Assembly (NCBI RefSeq): GCF_046035435.1
Contig: NZ_JBFNFH010000015.1
Reading direction: 5' to 3' (one strand)
DNA: 45,462 bases
DNA from: Helcococcus bovis
GTDB taxonomy: Bacteria; Bacillota; Clostridia; Tissierellales; Peptoniphilaceae
The position numbers and the translations under genes are program-made. Of this stretch, positions 15,322 through 24,100 are shown piece after piece; within the stretch, counting starts at the first letter, position 1; every line of letters starts with the position of its first letter. The notes beneath the pieces are model-generated. The model had not been told where the DNA came from. It made no database searches and saw nothing but the letters and a program-made list of their open reading frames with translations.

Positions 15322-16395
15322 ATGAAATCAATAATTAAGTCAGCTAAAACTATTGAAGAAGCTATTGATTTAGGTATTAAAGAATTAGGTTTATCTAAAG
15401 ATGAAGTAGAATATGAAATTTTAGAAGAACCAAGTAAGGGATTATTTGGTATCTTCGGTGGAAATGATGCGATAGTTAAAATAAAAGAAAAAGTAAATAA
15501 TACTATTGATATCAAAGGTTTATTATCTGATGAAGAAGATTCATTTATGATTGATGAAATTGAATACGATTCAAATGATGAAGATGAAGAAGATAGTGAT
15601 TTTGAAGACAGATTCAATAAGTTAGAAGAAGATGAAGAACCAGAAGTGGTATATATTGTTGAAAAAACTGAAGAAGTTGAAATTATCGAACAATTTTCAA
15701 ACGATAAAACAGATGAACATTCTTCATTATATGAATTAAATCAAGACTCTGATGATGAAGAATATGGATCAGAAGATGATTTATATGAAGAAGGTGCAGA
15801 TTTAGAATTTATGCAAGAAGAAAATAAAGATGAAGAATTTGCTATATATACATCAGATGAATCAACATTAAAAAATACTAAAGATTTAGAATTTTCAGGT
15901 CAAGCTTCAGTAATTACAGATGAAGATGATTTACAAGTTGTTGCTGAAAAAGTAAAGAAAAATTTAGAAGATATTTTAGTAAAAATGCATATAGAAACTA
16001 AGGTTTCTTATGAAACAAGTAGAGATAATATAATCAACTTAAATTTAAATGATATTTCTGAAAATGATACAGGAATAGTTATTGGAAGTAAAGGTGAAAC
16101 ATTAAATGCAATTCAATATGTATTGTCATTATTAACAAATAATAGTACAAATAAATTTTATAGAGTTACATTAAATGTTGGAGATTATAGAAATAGAAGA
16201 AAAAAATCTATAGAAAATAATGCTCAAAGAGTAGCATTTAAGGTCTTGAAAACTAAAAAATCTATTGCATTAAAACCTATGAATTCATATGAAAGAAGAA
16301 TAGTACATTATTCTTTACAAAACTACAAGGAAATAGAAACTGTGTCAACAGGAAAATTCCCAAATAGAAAAGTAGTGGTAAAATATAAAGGATAA
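15322..16395 (+). CDS. jag: RNA-binding protein Jag/KhpB (Jag_N-KH-R3H)
   Basis: A 357-residue three-domain protein. The Jag_N domain occupies about 1-55 (KSAKTIEEAIDLGIKELGLS, EEPSKGLFGIFGG). A very acidic Asp/Glu-rich linker of about 140 residues (about 60-200) follows, longer than in many homologues. The KH domain has the GSKG loop at about 253-256, and the R3H domain has RNRRKKSIENNAQRVA and the PMNSYERRIVH motif. KhpB pairs with KhpA and binds many RNAs, with effects on cell elongation and division in streptococci. The gene starts 4 bases after yidC and ends before a terminator-like hairpin. Confidence 0.94.
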   Translation: MKSIIKSAKTIEEAIDLGIKELGLSKDEVEYEILEEPSKGLFGIFGGNDAIVKIKEKVNNTIDIKGLLSDEEDSFMIDEIEYDSNDEDEEDSDFEDRFNKLEEDEEPEVVYIVEKTEEVEIIEQFSNDKTDEHSSLYELNQDSDDEEYGSEDDLYEEGADLEFMQEENKDEEFAIYTSDESTLKNTKDLEFSGQASVITDEDDLQVVAEKVKKNLEDILVKMHIETKVSYETSRDNIINLNLNDISENDTGIVIGSKGETLNAIQYVLSLLTNNSTNKFYRVTLNVGDYRNRRKKSIENNAQRVAFKVLKTKKSIALKPMNSYERRIVHYSLQNYKEIETVSTGKFPNRKVVVKYKG

Positions 16396-16411
16396 TCCTT
16401 AATAGCAAGAT

Positions 16412-16458
16412 GGCTCCTATTGATATGTTTAATACATTTCTTTGGAGCTTTTTATTTT
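16412..16458 (+). terminator. Terminator between jag and mnmE
   Basis: GGCTCC (16412-16417) pairs with GGAGCT (16444-16449, one G-U), with an inner ATGT/ACAT helper stem, followed by TTTTTATTTT. It separates the rpmH-jag transcript from mnmE-mnmG-rsmG. The loop is long, so termination may be partial. Confidence 0.6.
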
Positions 16459-16473
16459 ATAAAGGAGAAAATT

Positions 16474-17853
16474 ATGGCAGAAAAGACAATAGCTGCTATA
16501 TCAACAGCTACAGGTGAAGCTGGTATAGGAATCGTACGTATGTCAGGAGAAGAGTCATTTGATATAGCTAAAAAAATATTCAGAAATCCAAATAAAAAAA
16601 AAGTTGAAGACTTTAAGAATAGAAAATTAAACTATGGATATATCTTTGATAATGATGATAATATGATTGATGAGGTTTTATTAGCATTTATGAAAGGACC
16701 TCATACATATACTAGAGAAGATATAGTTGAAATATATTGCCACGGTGGTCATATTGCTGTAAAGAAAATATTAGATTTATTATTAAAAAGTGGAGCATAT
16801 ATGGCTGATAGAGGTGAATTTACTAAAAGAGCATTCTTAAATGGTCGTTTAGATTTATCACAAGCCGAAGCTGTAATAGATTTAATAGATGCTAAAACGG
16901 ATAAAGCCTATGAGGCTTCCCTACTTCAATTAAAAGGAAGTGTCGCTTCTAAAGTTAAAGAAATTAAAACTAAAATGTTAGATTTAATGGCTAGAGTAGA
17001 ATTTTCTATAAATTTTATGGAAGATTACGAAGAAGACCTACCATTAAATCCATTATATGAAAAATCAGATAACATTCTTAAAGATTTGAATGAATTAATT
17101 AACTCATCAAATCAAGGACGAATATTAAAAGAAGGTATTAAAACAGCTATTATTGGAAAGCCAAATGTGGGTAAGTCTTCATTATTAAACGCTTTATTAA
17201 AGGAAAATAGAGCTATTGTAACAGATGTTGCAGGTACTACAAGAGATACAATTGAAGAATCATTAAATTTAGGTGGAGTATCTATAAATATAATTGATAC
17301 TGCTGGTATTAGAGATACAGACGATTTGGTAGAATCTATAGGTGTTGAAAAAAGTATTCAAATTGCTAATTCTGCTGATTTAGTAATTGCAATATTTGAT
17401 ATGTCAAAGCATTTAGATAAAGAAGATGAAAAGATACTAGAACTACTTAATAACAAAAAATCAATTATATTATTAAATAAACAAGATTTAGAAATTAAGG
17501 CTGATAAAAACCAAATAGTGTCAAATTTTGTAAACTCACCTGTTATTGATATGTCTATTGTACAGGAAAAAGGTATTAAGGACCTTGAAGCTTCAATTTT
17601 AGACATGTTTTTTGATGGTGAAATCAAAGTAAATAATACAGTTTTAATCACAAACATAAGACATAGAGATTTATTAATAAAAGCTAGAGATAACATAGTT
17701 TCAGCAGTTAATGATGTAAAAAAGGGTATACCATTAGATGCTGTAGAAATAGATTTTAGAAATGCATTTACTCAAATGGGAGAAATTACAGGAGAAACAA
17801 TAGAAGAAGATATCTTAGATAAGATATTTAAGGATTTTTGTATTGGAAAATAG
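16474..17853 (+). CDS. mnmE: tRNA modification GTPase MnmE
   Basis: A 459-residue GTPase that, with MnmG, adds the carboxymethylaminomethyl group to wobble uridine 34 of certain tRNAs. The N-terminal folate-binding domain begins TIAAISTATGEAGIGIVRMSG. The G domain is inserted in a helical domain and has the P-loop GKPNVGKSS at 228-236, DTAG and the NKQD specificity motif. The C-terminus ends in CIGK, the conserved cysteine motif. I use the ATG at 16474, which follows AAAGGAG. An upstream in-frame ATG would run through the terminator hairpin. Confidence 0.97.
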   Translation: MAEKTIAAISTATGEAGIGIVRMSGEESFDIAKKIFRNPNKKKVEDFKNRKLNYGYIFDNDDNMIDEVLLAFMKGPHTYTREDIVEIYCHGGHIAVKKILDLLLKSGAYMADRGEFTKRAFLNGRLDLSQAEAVIDLIDAKTDKAYEASLLQLKGSVASKVKEIKTKMLDLMARVEFSINFMEDYEEDLPLNPLYEKSDNILKDLNELINSSNQGRILKEGIKTAIIGKPNVGKSSLLNALLKENRAIVTDVAGTTRDTIEESLNLGGVSINIIDTAGIRDTDDLVESIGVEKSIQIANSADLVIAIFDMSKHLDKEDEKILELLNNKKSIILLNKQDLEIKADKNQIVSNFVNSPVIDMSIVQEKGIKDLEASILDMFFDGEIKVNNTVLITNIRHRDLLIKARDNIVSAVNDVKKGIPLDAVEIDFRNAFTQMGEITGETIEEDILDKIFKDFCIGK

Positions 17854-17877
17854 ATAGTTATTAATTAAATAACTATC
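17853..17877 (+). other. Intra-operon hairpin at the mnmE stop codon
   Basis: GATAGTTATT (17853-17862) and AATAACTATC (17868-17877) form a perfect 10-bp stem with a 5-nt loop, starting at the last base of the mnmE stop. No U-run follows, so it is more likely an mRNA processing or stability element than a terminator. Confidence 0.5.
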
Positions 17878-17892
17878 ATTAAGGGAGACAAA

Positions 17893-19794
17893 ATGGAAAT
17901 TAAAAATTATATAGCTGATGAAGTTGACGTTTTTGTTATTGGAGCGGGACACTCAGGAATAGAAGCTGCCCTAGCAAGTGCAAGATTAGGTAAAAAGACA
18001 ATAATGGCTACTATAAGCTTAGAATCTGTAGGTGATTTACCATGTAATCCAAATATTGGAGGAACAGGTAAAGGTCACTTAGTTAGAGAAATTGATGCTT
18101 TAGGCGGAGAAATGGCATTAAATATTGATAAAGCATCAATTCAATCAAAAATGTTAAATACATCTAAAGGTCCAGCAATTCATTCTTTAAGAGTACAAGC
18201 AGATAAAAGAGTATATCACGAAGAAATGAAGAAAGTTTTAGAAGCAGAACCTAATTTAAGATTAGTAGAAACGGAAATAGATGATATATTAGTTGAAGAT
18301 GGTAAAGTTACTGGCGTAAAATCTGTAACAGGTGCTATTTATAAATCTAAGGCTGTTGTTGCTTGTACAGGTACTTATTTAAACGGACTTATATTAATGG
18401 GAGAATTGCAATACTCTTCAGGACCACATGGGATGAAGCCTGCAACTCACCTATCAAAAAATTTAGAAAAATTAGGATTTGAATTAAGAAGATTTAAGAC
18501 TGGAACTCCTGCGAGAGTTCATAAGAGATCATTAGATCTAAGTAAAATGATTTCACAATATGGTGATGAAAATCCAGTACCATTCTCATTTATGAATGTT
18601 GATAAAGATTTTAATTACAAACAAGAATTATGTTATCAAACACACACAACACCTGAAACACATGAAATAATTAGAAGAGAATTGTATAGATCCCCTATGT
18701 ATTCTGGAGTAATAGAAGGAATTGGTCCAAGATATTGCCCATCTATTGAAGATAAAGTAGTAAGATTTTCAGACAAAGATCAACATATTATATTTATTGA
18801 ACCAGAAGGCAGATCAACAAGTGAAATGTATGTTCAAGGAGCTTCCTCAACACTACCAGTTGAAGTTCAACAAGAATTTTACAAAACTATTGTAGGTTTA
18901 GAGAATGTTGAGTTTATGAGACCAGCACATGGTATAGAATATGACTGTTTAGATGCGACAACATTAAAATCAAACTTAGAATGTGTTCATATAAAAAATC
19001 TATTCTTTGCTGGTCAAATAAATGGTACATCAGGATATGAAGAAGCTGGAGCTCAAGGATTAATGGCTGGTATAAATGCTGTTTTATCTATAGATGGTAA
19101 AGAACCATTTGTATTAGATAGATCAGAAGCATATATTGGAGTATTGATAGATGATTTAGTTACTAAAAATCAGAGAGAACCATATAGAATGATGACATCC
19201 AGAGCTGAATATAGATTAACATTAAGACAAGATAATGCTGATTTGAGACTTACTCAAAAAGGATATGATTTAGGATTAGTTTCTGAAGAAAGATATAAAT
19301 TGATGGTTGAAAAGAAGGAAACTATAGAAAAAGAAATAGAAAGACTTAAAAATGTAATTTTAACTCCTACTTCAGAAACAAATGAAATTTTAAAAAATTT
19401 AGGAACTCAAGAAATAAAGACCGCTGTAACGCTTTATGAGCTTATAAAAAGACCTGAGTTGACCTATGAGTCGTTAGAGGTACTAGATCCTCTTAGAACT
19501 CAAATAAAGAAGCCTTACGTGTTAGAAGTTCAAACTCAGATAAAATATGAAGGATATATTAAGAAACAAAATATGCAAATAGATCAATTTAAAAAGATGG
19601 AAAATAAAAAATTAAATTTTATTGAAGACTATACTAAAATTGATGGATTAAAAAAAGAAGCTGCTGAAAAGTTAAATATTATTAGACCGGATTCAGTTGG
19701 ACAAGCTTCAAGAATGCCAGGTGTAACACCTGCAGATATAAATGTTATATTAATTTATCTTGAAGTGCAAAGAAGGAAGAATAATAATGAATAA
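17893..19794 (+). CDS. mnmG: tRNA uridine-5-carboxymethylaminomethyl modification enzyme MnmG
   Basis: A 633-residue FAD enzyme, the partner of MnmE in U34 modification. The N-terminal Rossmann motif VIGAGHSGIEAA is at about 15-26. Other family landmarks are CNPNIGGTGKGHLVREIDALGG, the FKTGTPARVH segment and GQINGTSGYEEAGAQG near 372-388. The helical C-terminal domain (about 550-630) interacts with MnmE and tRNA. The start ATG at 17893 has AAGGGAG upstream. The end overlaps rsmG by 8 bases. Confidence 0.97.
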   Translation: MEIKNYIADEVDVFVIGAGHSGIEAALASARLGKKTIMATISLESVGDLPCNPNIGGTGKGHLVREIDALGGEMALNIDKASIQSKMLNTSKGPAIHSLRVQADKRVYHEEMKKVLEAEPNLRLVETEIDDILVEDGKVTGVKSVTGAIYKSKAVVACTGTYLNGLILMGELQYSSGPHGMKPATHLSKNLEKLGFELRRFKTGTPARVHKRSLDLSKMISQYGDENPVPFSFMNVDKDFNYKQELCYQTHTTPETHEIIRRELYRSPMYSGVIEGIGPRYCPSIEDKVVRFSDKDQHIIFIEPEGRSTSEMYVQGASSTLPVEVQQEFYKTIVGLENVEFMRPAHGIEYDCLDATTLKSNLECVHIKNLFFAGQINGTSGYEEAGAQGLMAGINAVLSIDGKEPFVLDRSEAYIGVLIDDLVTKNQREPYRMMTSRAEYRLTLRQDNADLRLTQKGYDLGLVSEERYKLMVEKKETIEKEIERLKNVILTPTSETNEILKNLGTQEIKTAVTLYELIKRPELTYESLEVLDPLRTQIKKPYVLEVQTQIKYEGYIKKQNMQIDQFKKMENKKLNFIEDYTKIDGLKKEAAEKLNIIRPDSVGQASRMPGVTPADINVILIYLEVQRRKNNNE

Positions 19795-20491
19795 TAATTT
19801 TTTTATAGAATATGGTTATGAGTTAACTGATATACAAGTGCAAAAATTTGATGATTTTTACAGATTATTAGAAGAATGGAATTATAAAATAGACATTACT
19901 AAAATTGTAGAACCTGAAGAAGTGTATATCAAGCATTTTCTTGATTCACTTTTAATAACAAAATCAGGAGTTATTGAAAAAAATCAAAACATTATTGACA
20001 TAGGTACTGGAGGTGGATTTCCAGGAATACCACTAAAAATATACAATGATTCATTAAATTTCGTTTTATTAGATAGCTTAAAGAAAAGAATTAATTTTTT
20101 AGATGTTGTAGTAGAAAAATTGAATTTAGATAATGTAGTTCCCCTACATGGCAGAGCTGAAGAAGCTGCTAGAAAAGAAGGTATTAGAGAATCGTTTGAT
20201 ATTGCAACATCCAGAGCTGTTGCACCTATGCAAACTTTACTAGAATATTGCCTACCTTTTGTTAAAGTTGGTGGATATTTTATAGCTATGAAAGGTCCAA
20301 ATTATAAGGAAGAACTTAAAATATCTAAATCAGCCATAAAACTACTTGGTGGTATGTTAGATAGAGTTATAGAATATGAATTGCCTAATAATTTAGGAAA
20401 AAGAAGTTTAATTATAATCAAAAAAATAAAAGCCACTCCATATAGATTTCCAAGATCTGGAGGAAAACCAAAATCTAAACCATTAAACTAA
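19787..20491 (+). CDS. rsmG: 16S rRNA (guanine527-N7)-methyltransferase RsmG
   Basis: A 234-residue SAM-dependent methyltransferase that makes m7G527 in the small-subunit rRNA decoding region. The SAM motif DIGTGGGFPG is at about 71-80, and the TSRAVAPMQTLLEY and FIAMKGPN motifs are also typical of RsmG (GidB). I choose the ATG at 19787, which overlaps the mnmG end by 8 bases and has GAAGGAAG at 19772-19779. An earlier in-frame start lacks a ribosome binding site. A strong terminator follows. Confidence 0.96.
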   Translation: MNNNFFIEYGYELTDIQVQKFDDFYRLLEEWNYKIDITKIVEPEEVYIKHFLDSLLITKSGVIEKNQNIIDIGTGGGFPGIPLKIYNDSLNFVLLDSLKKRINFLDVVVEKLNLDNVVPLHGRAEEAARKEGIRESFDIATSRAVAPMQTLLEYCLPFVKVGGYFIAMKGPNYKEELKISKSAIKLLGGMLDRVIEYELPNNLGKRSLIIIKKIKATPYRFPRSGGKPKSKPLN

Positions 20492-20498
20492 TTTAAGA

Positions 20499-20540
20499 AG
20501 TTGTTATGCAATGAATTTTACATAACAACTTTTTTATTTT
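20499..20540 (+). terminator. Terminator after rsmG
   Basis: AGTTGTTATG (20499-20508) and CATAACAACT (20521-20530) form a perfect 10-bp stem followed by a T-run. It ends the mnmE-mnmG-rsmG transcript and sits just before the parS-like sites. Confidence 0.88.
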
Positions 20541-20609
20541 CTTCTTTTATTTTAGCTGTATATTTTTAGCTTAAAGGTTTTATATCAAAAATTTAAGTGT
20601 TAGATAAAA

Positions 20610-20625
20610 TGTTTCATATGAAACA
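20610..20625. other. parS-like centromere site 1
   Basis: TGTTTCATATGAAACA, a perfect 16-bp palindrome. It equals the classical parS TGTTTCACGTGAAACA except for the two central bases (CG to AT). Confidence 0.82.
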
Positions 20626-20660
20626 TTAAAAAAATTAAATCTAATATAATAGATATAAAA

Positions 20661-20676
20661 TGTTTCATATGAAACT
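20661..20676. other. parS-like centromere site 2
   Basis: TGTTTCATATGAAACT: the same core as the other two sites with one outer mismatch. It starts 51 bp after site 1. Confidence 0.8.
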
Positions 20677-20720
20677 TTTTATAGTAAATAACATAAAATT
20701 TAATGTATTAAATAATAAAT

Positions 20721-20736
20721 TGTTTCATATGAAACA
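20721..20736. other. parS-like centromere site 3
   Basis: TGTTTCATATGAAACA, identical to site 1. It starts 60 bp after site 2 and about 60 bp before parA. Confidence 0.82.
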
Positions 20737-20796
20737 ATTTAAAATATTAAATTCAATATATTAATTAATTATGATATAATTAATAACGAGGTGTTT

Positions 20797-21549
20797 ATGA
20801 AAGTTATATCGATTTTTAATCAAAAAGGTGGTGTTGGAAAAACAACAACAGTTGTGAATCTTGCGTCAGCATTAGGGAAAAAAAAGAAAAAAGTCTTAGT
20901 AATAGATCTTGATCCACAAGGAAACAGTACATCGGGCTTAGGATTAAATAGAAATGAACTTGAATTTAGTGTTTATGATTTATTACTTGATGATTACGAT
21001 TTAAGACCATTGGATACAAGCTCTGAAAATGTTAAAATATTACCATCTAATGCAAATTTATCAGGATTTGAAATAGAAGCTGTATCATTTATAAATAGAG
21101 AGCAATTATTGTTTAAATATCTTAAAAATAAGGACGAATATGATATAGTTTTAATTGACTGTCCTCCATCATTAGGTTTATTAAGTATAAATGCTCTAGT
21201 TGCTAGTGATTCTGTTATAATTCCAATTCAAAGTGAATATTATGCATTAGAAGGTGTTTCACAATTAATGCAAACATTTGATTTAATAAAAAACAGTTTG
21301 AATAGTAATTTAGAAATAGAAGGGGTTTTAATTTCAATGTTTGACGGAAGAAATAATTTATCATTAGATGTTGTAGAAGAAGTGAAAAAATATTTTAAGG
21401 ATAAAGTATTTAAGACTATAATCCCTAGAAATATAAGATTGGCAGAAGCTCCATCTCATGGATTATCAATTATCGATTATGATAAAAATTCTAAAGGGGC
21501 AAAAGCGTATATAAAATTAGCAAATGAATTAATAAAACAGAATAAGTAG
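20797..21549 (+). CDS. soj: Chromosome partitioning ATPase ParA/Soj
   Basis: A 250-residue deviant Walker ATPase. The P-loop KGGVGKTT is at 10-17, followed by VIDLDPQGNSTSGLG and the Walker B-like VLIDCPPSLG. Soj/ParA works with ParB on parS to segregate origins and, in Bacillus, also regulates DnaA. I choose the ATG at 20797 because GAGGTG precedes it by three bases; the GTG at 20791 is part of that ribosome binding site. The three parS-like sites lie immediately upstream and parB immediately downstream. Confidence 0.96.
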   Translation: MKVISIFNQKGGVGKTTTVVNLASALGKKKKKVLVIDLDPQGNSTSGLGLNRNELEFSVYDLLLDDYDLRPLDTSSENVKILPSNANLSGFEIEAVSFINREQLLFKYLKNKDEYDIVLIDCPPSLGLLSINALVASDSVIIPIQSEYYALEGVSQLMQTFDLIKNSLNSNLEIEGVLISMFDGRNNLSLDVVEEVKKYFKDKVFKTIIPRNIRLAEAPSHGLSIIDYDKNSKGAKAYIKLANELIKQNK

Positions 21550-21555
21550 GTGGGC

Positions 21556-22398
21556 ATGGTAAGAAGAAAAGGTTTAGGAAAAGGTCTAGGGGCATTAATT
21601 CCTGAAAAAAATTTCGATGAAAATAATAGTGATTTTGAAAAAATTCAAAAAATAGATATTAATAAAATCGAAGTGAGTGAAAGTAACCCAAGAAAAAATT
21701 TTGATGATGAAGCTATAAATAGTTTAGCTGATTCTATAAAACTTTATGGTATTTTACAGCCATTAGTTTTAATAAAAAATGTAGATCAATATAAAATTGT
21801 AGCAGGTGAAAGACGATTTAGAGCTGCTAAAATTGCTGGTTTAGAAACAGTTCCAGCAGTAATAAGAGAATTAAATGATAAAGATAAAGATATGATTTCC
21901 ATGGTTGAAAACATACAAAGAGAAGATTTAAATCCTTATGAAGAAGCGCAAGCATATGAGAATATTATGAAATTACATAATTTAACTCAAGAAGAATTGA
22001 GTAAAGTTATAGGAAAGTCAAGAACATATATTGCAAATATTGTTAGATTATTATCACTTGATGATTTCACTATTGCCGAACTTGAACAAGGAAATATAAC
22101 TTCTTCACAAGGAAGGGCATTATTAGGAATTAAAGATATTTTTGAAAGAAAAAAATATTTGGATATGCTTATTAGAAAAGAAATTACAGTAAATGAAATT
22201 GAGAAAAAATCTTCCAAAAAAATAAAAAAAATAATTAAAAAAGATGTCTTTGTTAAAGATATAGAGGATAGATTGAAAGAGTCACTAGGTGCAAAAGTTG
22301 ATGTTAAAAAATCAAAGAATAAATGGAAAATTAATATTGAATTTTCTAGTGATGAACAGATTGAAGAATTTTTAGAAAGATATGGAGTGAATGAATAA
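21556..22398 (+). CDS. parB: Chromosome partitioning protein ParB/Spo0J
   Basis: A 280-residue CTP-dependent sliding clamp that loads at parS. After a KGLGKGLGALIPE N-terminus that recruits ParA, the CTP-binding motif GERRFRAA is at about 84-91 and ENIQRED at 118-124. The helix-turn-helix is at about 143-166 (LTQEELSKVIGKSRTYIANI), and a C-terminal dimerisation domain follows. The IGKSR recognition segment resembles ParB rather than the paralogue Noc. The ATG at 21556 follows AGGTGG, and parA ends 6 bases earlier. The end overlaps the next gene. Confidence 0.96.
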   Translation: MVRRKGLGKGLGALIPEKNFDENNSDFEKIQKIDINKIEVSESNPRKNFDDEAINSLADSIKLYGILQPLVLIKNVDQYKIVAGERRFRAAKIAGLETVPAVIRELNDKDKDMISMVENIQREDLNPYEEAQAYENIMKLHNLTQEELSKVIGKSRTYIANIVRLLSLDDFTIAELEQGNITSSQGRALLGIKDIFERKKYLDMLIRKEITVNEIEKKSSKKIKKIIKKDVFVKDIEDRLKESLGAKVDVKKSKNKWKINIEFSSDEQIEEFLERYGVNE

Positions 22399-23041
22399 AA
22401 TGGATATTTTTTTATTATTTATAATATTTATTATGATGATAATTATTTCTATCTCTGCATTGAAGATAATTAATTTAGGGAATAAAATGGATAGAATGAG
22501 ATCTAGATATGATAAATTGTTACGTGGTAGAGGAGAATTAAATATAGAAGAAATATTATTAAAACATAATGATGAAATAGAAGATATTTCAAATAAAAAT
22601 GATAGAATAGAAAGTTTTTATGCTAACATAAAAAACGATTTTGAAGAAAATACTAACTCAATGTATTCTGATATTAACAAATTAACTGATGACTTAGTAA
22701 CAAAACAAAATAGAGATATAGAACAACTTCAAAATGAATATGCTGATTTTAAAAATACATTAAATGATGACTATGATAAGAAAATGAAGTATATAAATGA
22801 AAAATTATCATTTGCAATGCAAAAACACATTTTGCATAAATATGATGCTTTTGAAAATCAAACAGGCAAATTGTCATTTACATTCATTTTACTTGACCAA
22901 TTTAATAATGGTATAATGATTACGTCTATTAATGGTAGAGATAGTTCGTATACCTATTCTAAATATATTAAAAATGGAAATCCTGATGCAGAATGCTCTA
23001 CAGATGAATATGATGCGCTAAATATGTTGTTAGGAAAATAA
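22391..23041 (+). CDS. DUF4446 family membrane-anchored coiled-coil protein
   Basis: A 216-residue protein of unknown function that commonly follows parB in Clostridia-related genomes. A single N-terminal membrane helix (about 4-24) is followed by RMRSRYDKLLRGRGELNIEEILL, typical of DUF4446. A coiled coil of roughly residues 55-140 comes next, and the conserved C-terminal domain (KYDAFENQTGKLSFTFILLDQFNNGIMITSINGR) ends the protein. The coiled coil looks long for the family, as far as I recall. The ATG overlaps the parB end, so the two are coupled. The C-terminal domain should face the cytoplasm. Confidence 0.85.
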   Translation: MNKMDIFLLFIIFIMMIIISISALKIINLGNKMDRMRSRYDKLLRGRGELNIEEILLKHNDEIEDISNKNDRIESFYANIKNDFEENTNSMYSDINKLTDDLVTKQNRDIEQLQNEYADFKNTLNDDYDKKMKYINEKLSFAMQKHILHKYDAFENQTGKLSFTFILLDQFNNGIMITSINGRDSSYTYSKYIKNGNPDAECSTDEYDALNMLLGK

Positions 23042-23054
23042 AAAAGGAGAAATT

Positions 23055-24053
23055 ATGAGTTTATCACTTATTGAAAGTTTAAAAAAATCAATTGAAGGAA
23101 AGAATATAAAAATTGTTTTACCAGAAGGGGAAGACAATAGAATTTTAAAAGCAGCTGTTAAACTAAAGAGAGAAAATGTTTTAACTCCTATTCTATTGGG
23201 AAATAAAGATGAAATATTAAAAGAAGCTAATAAGTTATCTTTAGGAGCAGAAATTGAAAAAGTTGAAATTAGAGATCCGGAAAATGATCCTAAATTTGAT
23301 GAATATGTAGAGGCTTTTGTTGAATTAAGAAAAGGAAAAAATACAAAAGAACAAGCAGCTCAAATGTTGAAAGATGTAAATTATTTTGGGACTATGATGG
23401 TTCAATTAGGTGAAGCTGATGGTATGGTTTCGGGTGCTATTCATACAACTGGAGATACTGTAAGACCGGCATTACAAATAATCAAAACTAAACCAGGGGT
23501 TTCAAGAACATCGGGGGCAATGGTAATGCTTGGAAAACAAGGAGAAAAATATTTATTTGCTGATATAGCTATTAATACAACATTAGATGCACAACAACTA
23601 GGAGAAATAGCAGTTATATCATCACAAACAGCTAAAGTTTTTGGTATTAATCCAAAAGTTGCATTATTATCATTTTCAACAAATGGTTCAGCCATAACAC
23701 CTGAATCACAAAAGGTAGCTGAAGCAGCTAAAATTGCAAAACAAATAGTTGAAGAGCAAGGTTTAAATGTACCGATAGATGGAGAAATGCAATTTGATGC
23801 AGCTGTTTCATCAACAGTAGCAGACTTAAAATTCCCTTCATCAAATGTAGCAGGGTATGCAAATACATTTATATTTCCAACATTAGAAGCAGGAAATATT
23901 GGATATAAAATCGCTCAAAGACTTGGGGGGTATACAGCGGTAGGACCAATTTTACAAGGATTGAAAAAGCCGGTTAATGACTTATCTAGAGGATGTAATT
24001 CAGAAGATGTTTACTTAACATCAATCGTTACAGCTGCTCAATCATTACAATAA
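23055..24053 (+). CDS. pta: Phosphate acetyltransferase
   Basis: A 332-residue enzyme of the short (class I) Pta type. It interconverts acetyl-CoA plus phosphate with acetyl phosphate plus CoA, feeding acetate kinase for ATP in fermentation. Family motifs include IVLPEGEDNRILKAA, GEADGMVSGAIHTTGDTVRPALQ and the C-terminal GLKKPVNDLSRGCNSEDV. No N-terminal regulatory domain is present. The ATG follows AAAGGAG. A strong terminator closes the gene. Acetate kinase is not in the window. Confidence 0.96.
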   Translation: MSLSLIESLKKSIEGKNIKIVLPEGEDNRILKAAVKLKRENVLTPILLGNKDEILKEANKLSLGAEIEKVEIRDPENDPKFDEYVEAFVELRKGKNTKEQAAQMLKDVNYFGTMMVQLGEADGMVSGAIHTTGDTVRPALQIIKTKPGVSRTSGAMVMLGKQGEKYLFADIAINTTLDAQQLGEIAVISSQTAKVFGINPKVALLSFSTNGSAITPESQKVAEAAKIAKQIVEEQGLNVPIDGEMQFDAAVSSTVADLKFPSSNVAGYANTFIFPTLEAGNIGYKIAQRLGGYTAVGPILQGLKKPVNDLSRGCNSEDVYLTSIVTAAQSLQ

Positions 24054-24060
24054 TTATTAT

Positions 24061-24086
24061 GCCTGGTCTAAAGATCAGGCTTTTTT
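24061..24086 (+). terminator. Terminator after pta
   Basis: GCCTGGTC (24061-24068) pairs with GATCAGGC (24073-24080, one G-U) and is followed by T6. mtnN begins 14 bases further, so read-through may contribute to mtnN expression. Confidence 0.88.
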
Positions 24087-24100
24087 ATAAGGAGAAATTT

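Larger units (their letters stand above)
20492..20796. other. Intergenic region rsmG-parA
   Basis: A 305-bp stretch with no gene. It holds the rsmG terminator, three 16-bp parS-like palindromes and a possible parA promoter with TATAAT at 20775-20780 and a poor TTCAAT -35 element 17 bp upstream. Confidence 0.8.

Noticed and set aside
15288..15617. Open frame on the minus strand opposite jag
   Set aside because: Ser-rich translation that mirrors the acidic Asp/Glu-rich jag linker. No ribosome binding site or family match, and it lies wholly over a real gene.
16420..16473. Upstream start for mnmE
   Set aside because: It would translate through the jag terminator hairpin. The ATG at 16474 has a proper AAAGGAG and starts the conserved domain.
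17853..17877. Rho-independent terminator after mnmE
   Set aside because: The stem is perfect but no U-run follows, and mnmG starts 15 bases later. It is listed as an intra-operon hairpin instead.
20610..20736. Noc binding sites instead of parS
   Set aside because: Known Noc sites have an ATTTCCCGGGAAAT-type core. These sites keep the GTTTCA/TGAAAC arms of parS and lie beside parA-parB.
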